From assembly GCA_023396555.1 (NCBI GenBank), contig JAEWWC010000109.1:1-8176 (forward strand): a stretch of DNA of 8,176 bases, read 5' to 3'. The DNA comes from Bacillota bacterium. Lineage in GTDB: Bacteria > Bacillota > Clostridia > Christensenellales > SZUA-584. Within the stretch, counting starts at the first letter, position 1. Each line of letters opens with the position of its first letter. Shown piece by piece: positions 6,029-8,176 of the stretch. The notes under the pieces were generated by a model. It did no database searches, was not told where the DNA came from, and saw nothing but the letters and a program-made list of their open reading frames with translations. The position numbers were made by a program, and so were the translations under genes.

Positions 6029-7267
6029 CTACTCAAAGCGGCGTGTAAACATGTTTTCGCCGGAGATGAGGCTTTCGATCGTATCGAAGCCCAGACGCGC
6101 CAGCAGGTCCTGTACAAAGGCGTTGTTGACGGGCGTACGGCTCGACGCCGTTTCTGCGTAGGCATCCACGTTTTTCGCGCCCTCCTCTGCAGGAATGAGC
6201 GCCCGTGGTCCGCCAACGCAGCCGCCGACGCAACCCATACCTTCAAAGAAGTTGGCTTTCATCTGGCCTTCCATCGCATCCTTGAGCATCTGCTTGCATG
6301 CCTGTACACCGTTGCCCTGCCGGCTCCTCAGCGGTATCTGCCGGTCCGGGCGGAGCGTCGCCAACGTGGAAGCCACAGCTTCGCTCACGCCGCCGGTGCG
6401 CGCATACAGTCTCCCGCCCGCCGACGAATGGTCTCGCAGGTCCTCTTCCAGCACCGTAGGGTCAATACCCGCCGCGTCGAAAATGTCCGCGGTTTCCCGG
6501 AAGGTCAGCACGTAGTCCACCGACTCCGCGATATCCGCCAGCCGGGCTTCCGCCTTTTTAGCGAGACACGGGCCGACAAACACCGTTTTCGCCTCAGGAT
6601 GCATCAATTTGATCGCCCTGCCGCAAGCCGCCATGGGAGAAACGGACGGCGGCACATGGGGCACAAGCTGCTTGTATACCTTCTGAATCATCGCCACCCA
6701 CATCGGACAGCAGCAGCTGGTCAGTACAAAGTCCTCTTCATGGGTGACGGACCGGTCGAACTCCAGCGCTTCCTTCAGCGTCAGTATATCCGCGAACAAC
6801 GCCACCTCGATCATCCCCGCAAAACCCAGCTTCTTGAACGCCGCGCGCAGACGGCCCGGCGTCATTTCCGGCCCAAACTGGCTCACATAGGCGGGCGCAA
6901 TCAGCGCGTATACGGATTGGCCGCCATTAATGGCCTCGAATATCGGTACCACTTCCTTGATTTCCGCCAGGTTGTGCGCTTCGCAGGCCTTGACGCAGTC
7001 GCCGCAACCCGCGCAGTCCTGCGCCGATATAACGACCTGTCCACCCGCATCGTGCGTGATGGCGTTGTAAAAACACACGCTCGCGCAGTGTTGATCGCCG
7101 CAGTCGCATGGACCGAGCCGCACCACAGCCGGGTGCAGGCGCGGGTTCGTCAGGCAATCCAGCGCATGTGAGTCGCAGTCGGGCGTGTCAAATAACGCGG
7201 ATATGTCGCCGCCTACCGATAGCCCCACCGACTTTTTGTATAGTTCCTCAAATTGCTGTTCGTTCAT
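6029..7267 (-). CDS. [FeFe] hydrogenase, group B-like, with ferredoxin-type Fe-S domain
   Basis: A 412-residue enzyme that interconverts protons and H2 using reduced ferredoxin-like electrons. The N-terminal part has a two-cluster ferredoxin region: C54, C56, C61, C65 (CDCGDQHCASVC) and C85, C88, C91, C95 (CAGCGDCVKAC). The H-cluster motifs follow: L1 TSCCCPMW at 183-190, L2 GPCLAKKAE at 232-240 and L3 EGMGCVGGCVGGP at 342-354, so the likely cluster cysteines (in L1, C234, C346, C350) are present. The extra Cys in L1 and Gly in place of the Met before PC differ from the classic group A enzyme CpI and fit group B. The H-cluster maturases HydEFG are not in the window. The ATG at 7267 overlaps the upstream stop (ATGA) and has AGAGAGG before it; a TTG at 7309, 14 codons earlier, is less likely. 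Likely cytoplasmic, fermentative H2 production or H2 sensing. Confidence 0.93.
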   Translation of the reverse strand: MNEQQFEELYKKSVGLSVGGDISALFDTPDCDSHALDCLTNPRLHPAVVRLGPCDCGDQHCASVCFYNAITHDAGGQVVISAQDCAGCGDCVKACEAHNLAEIKEVVPIFEAINGGQSVYALIAPAYVSQFGPEMTPGRLRAAFKKLGFAGMIEVALFADILTLKEALEFDRSVTHEEDFVLTSCCCPMWVAMIQKVYKQLVPHVPPSVSPMAACGRAIKLMHPEAKTVFVGPCLAKKAEARLADIAESVDYVLTFRETADIFDAAGIDPTVLEEDLRDHSSAGGRLYARTGGVSEAVASTLATLRPDRQIPLRSRQGNGVQACKQMLKDAMEGQMKANFFEGMGCVGGCVGGPRALIPAEEGAKNVDAYAETASSRTPVNNAFVQDLLARLGFDTIESLISGENMFTRRFE

Positions 7268-7770
7268 GGAAGTGTTTCCTCTCTTAAGTATTCCTTCAAG
7301 CGCTTCCAATCGTCCAGCCGCCGCTGAAACGAAACGGCATGTGCCGGGCTGGTGGACCCCAGCCTGTCGTAGCTGATGCTCTGATCAGAAAAGCCCATAT
7401 GCTTTTTATAGAGTTCAAACGCCTTGCCGCCGTTGAAATACACACGCTTTATCAGCGGATGATCCGCATAGAATGACGCAAAATCGTTGATGGTCACCGT
7501 TCTTATCGCCGCGTCGCTGCTGCCTTCGCGCTCGCAAGCGGCAACCACATCCCACAGAGCCACGTTATGGCGCAGCAGCATCGCTTTGCGCGCTTCGTAA
7601 CCGCTGTCGTAAGGCTCTTCCAGTATCGCGCTGATCAACCGCCAGAACGCATTTTGCGGGTGACCGTAATACTCGCCTTTGGCTAGCGACGCTTCGGAAG
7701 GCATTGAACCCAGTATCAACACTCGGCTCATTGAATCCGCAATCGGCCCGAAGCCATAAATCATGCTCAT
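7264..7770 (-). CDS. DNA-deoxyinosine (hypoxanthine-DNA) glycosylase, UDG superfamily
   Basis: A 168-residue protein of the uracil-DNA glycosylase superfamily, family 6 type, which removes hypoxanthine left by adenine deamination and starts base excision repair. Motifs in order: LILGSMPSEAS at 18-28 (motif I), YYGHPQNAFW at 34-43, ALWDVVAACEREGSSD at 71-86, VYFNGGKA at 110-117 and GSTSPAH at 138-144 (motif II, usually PSTSPA). Length is normal for the family. The ATG at 7770 is preferred over one two codons later because GGGTGA (7778-7783) sits seven bases before it; that site overlaps the stop of the U32 gene, which suggests re-initiation. Its own stop overlaps the hydrogenase ATG. The link with a hydrogenase is unexplained; repair of deaminated bases is a general function. 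Confidence 0.92.
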   Translation of the reverse strand: MSMIYGFGPIADSMSRVLILGSMPSEASLAKGEYYGHPQNAFWRLISAILEEPYDSGYEARKAMLLRHNVALWDVVAACEREGSSDAAIRTVTINDFASFYADHPLIKRVYFNGGKAFELYKKHMGFSDQSISYDRLGSTSPAHAVSFQRRLDDWKRLKEYLREETLP

Positions 7771-7777
7771 AATCGAA

Positions 7778-8176
7778 TCACCCGTCAGTCAGTCTGCGGT
7801 ATTTACGGACAATTTCGCGGCTATGCGATGCGTCCTCGTCCAGCAGCTCCACACGGAAGTGCCGGATGCCCATGTCGAGCAGCGCCTTGATATCCTTTTC
7901 CGCCGGGCGTCCTTCGAACAGCCTGTTCTCGCAGCGCCCGTTGGTGAGAATCGGGAATCGACGGCCCGCATCGTCCAGCAGCGCGAACCACTCATTGCGG
8001 CAGCGACCACAGGAGCTGTCCCCCAGCGCGTGCCGAATGACACAGTGGCGCAGAGCCATAAGTTCATGACGCGCATATATGAGCGCCTCCACCGACGGCA
8101 GCTGCCCGTATGTTTGCTCAAAAGCTCTCAGCATTTGGGCGGTCTGGTCGATGTCCAGCTCCGGAGACAGCGCTAT
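7778..8176 (-). CDS. U32-family peptidase-like protein, C-terminal part (5' end outside window)
   Basis: The last 132 residues of a U32 family protein; the frame is open to the window edge, so an ATG at 8134 is internal. Seen here: SPELD near the start, a LPSVEALIYARHELMALRHC segment that matches the U32 pattern of a strand followed by a ...M..HC motif, CGRC, a GRRFPILTNGRC segment and a final strand GIRHFRVELLDED typical of the domain end. Cysteines C45, C56, C59 and C82 of the visible part are spaced as in U32 proteins; in UbiU/UbiV such cysteines hold a [4Fe-4S] cluster, and I infer the same here. RlhA and TrhP of this family hydroxylate rRNA or tRNA, so an RNA-modification role is more likely than proteolysis. 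Which subfamily cannot be decided from the C-terminus. First gene of the visible operon, 7 bases from the glycosylase. Confidence 0.8.
   Translation of the reverse strand: MALSPELDIDQTAQMLRAFEQTYGQLPSVEALIYARHELMALRHCVIRHALGDSSCGRCRNEWFALLDDAGRRFPILTNGRCENRLFEGRPAEKDIKALLDMGIRHFRVELLDEDASHSREIVRKYRRLTDG

Noticed and set aside
5924..7171. A 415-codon open frame on the + strand opposite the hydrogenase
   Set aside because: It is fully antisense to a hydrogenase with all motifs intact, has Arg/His/Gln-rich composition with no recognisable family, and comes from the GC-rich codon pattern of the real gene.
7268..7309. TTG at 7309 as the hydrogenase start, adding 14 residues
   Set aside because: It would overlap the glycosylase gene by 46 bases, whereas the ATG at 7267 gives an ATGA overlap with a good Shine-Dalgarno sequence at proper spacing.

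Overview
The window reads as a piece of an anaerobic, fairly GC-rich member of the Bacillota (Clostridia). The clues are a ferredoxin-type [FeFe] hydrogenase of the group B sort, clear Shine-Dalgarno sequences, a Gram-positive style lipoprotein and secreted protein, and a FAD/Rieske protein that resembles Bacillus YhfW. Genus cannot be read from the sequence. One gene runs on the + strand (the end of ppk, 1-588). Everything else is on the - strand, so the biological order runs from right to left.

Right block (8176 to 6029, - strand): the C-terminal part of a U32-family protein, then a DNA-deoxyinosine (hypoxanthine-DNA) glycosylase, then a group B-like [FeFe] hydrogenase. They are packed as an operon: 7 bases between the first two and an ATGA overlap between the last two. 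A good rho-independent terminator follows at 5952-5989. The three jobs (RNA modification or a U32 iron-sulfur enzyme, repair of deaminated purine, hydrogen metabolism) do not form an obvious pathway. The two outer proteins are both probable Fe-S proteins.

Middle block (5814 to 3188, - strand): a 710-residue secreted protein with two InlB-type repeats, a divergent InlB-like repeat, three fibronectin type III domains and a C-terminal C39-like cysteine peptidase domain, followed 77 bases later by a small lipoprotein. This block looks visibly poorer in GC than its flanks in places, and it has an almost perfect internal 225-base tandem repeat. A 9-bp inverted repeat lies just upstream of its start.

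Left block (3039 to 596, - strand): a FAD-dependent oxidoreductase with a C-terminal Rieske [2Fe-2S] domain, coupled through an ATGA overlap to a tocopherol-cyclase-like protein. This pair is the most suggestive candidate for an uncharacterised pathway: a two-cofactor redox enzyme next to a lipocalin-like cyclase or hydratase of unknown substrate, with no tocopherol or quinone biosynthesis genes in view. It converges on ppk with only 7 bases between the stop codons.

No tRNA, rRNA, CRISPR array, insertion sequence or phage gene was seen.
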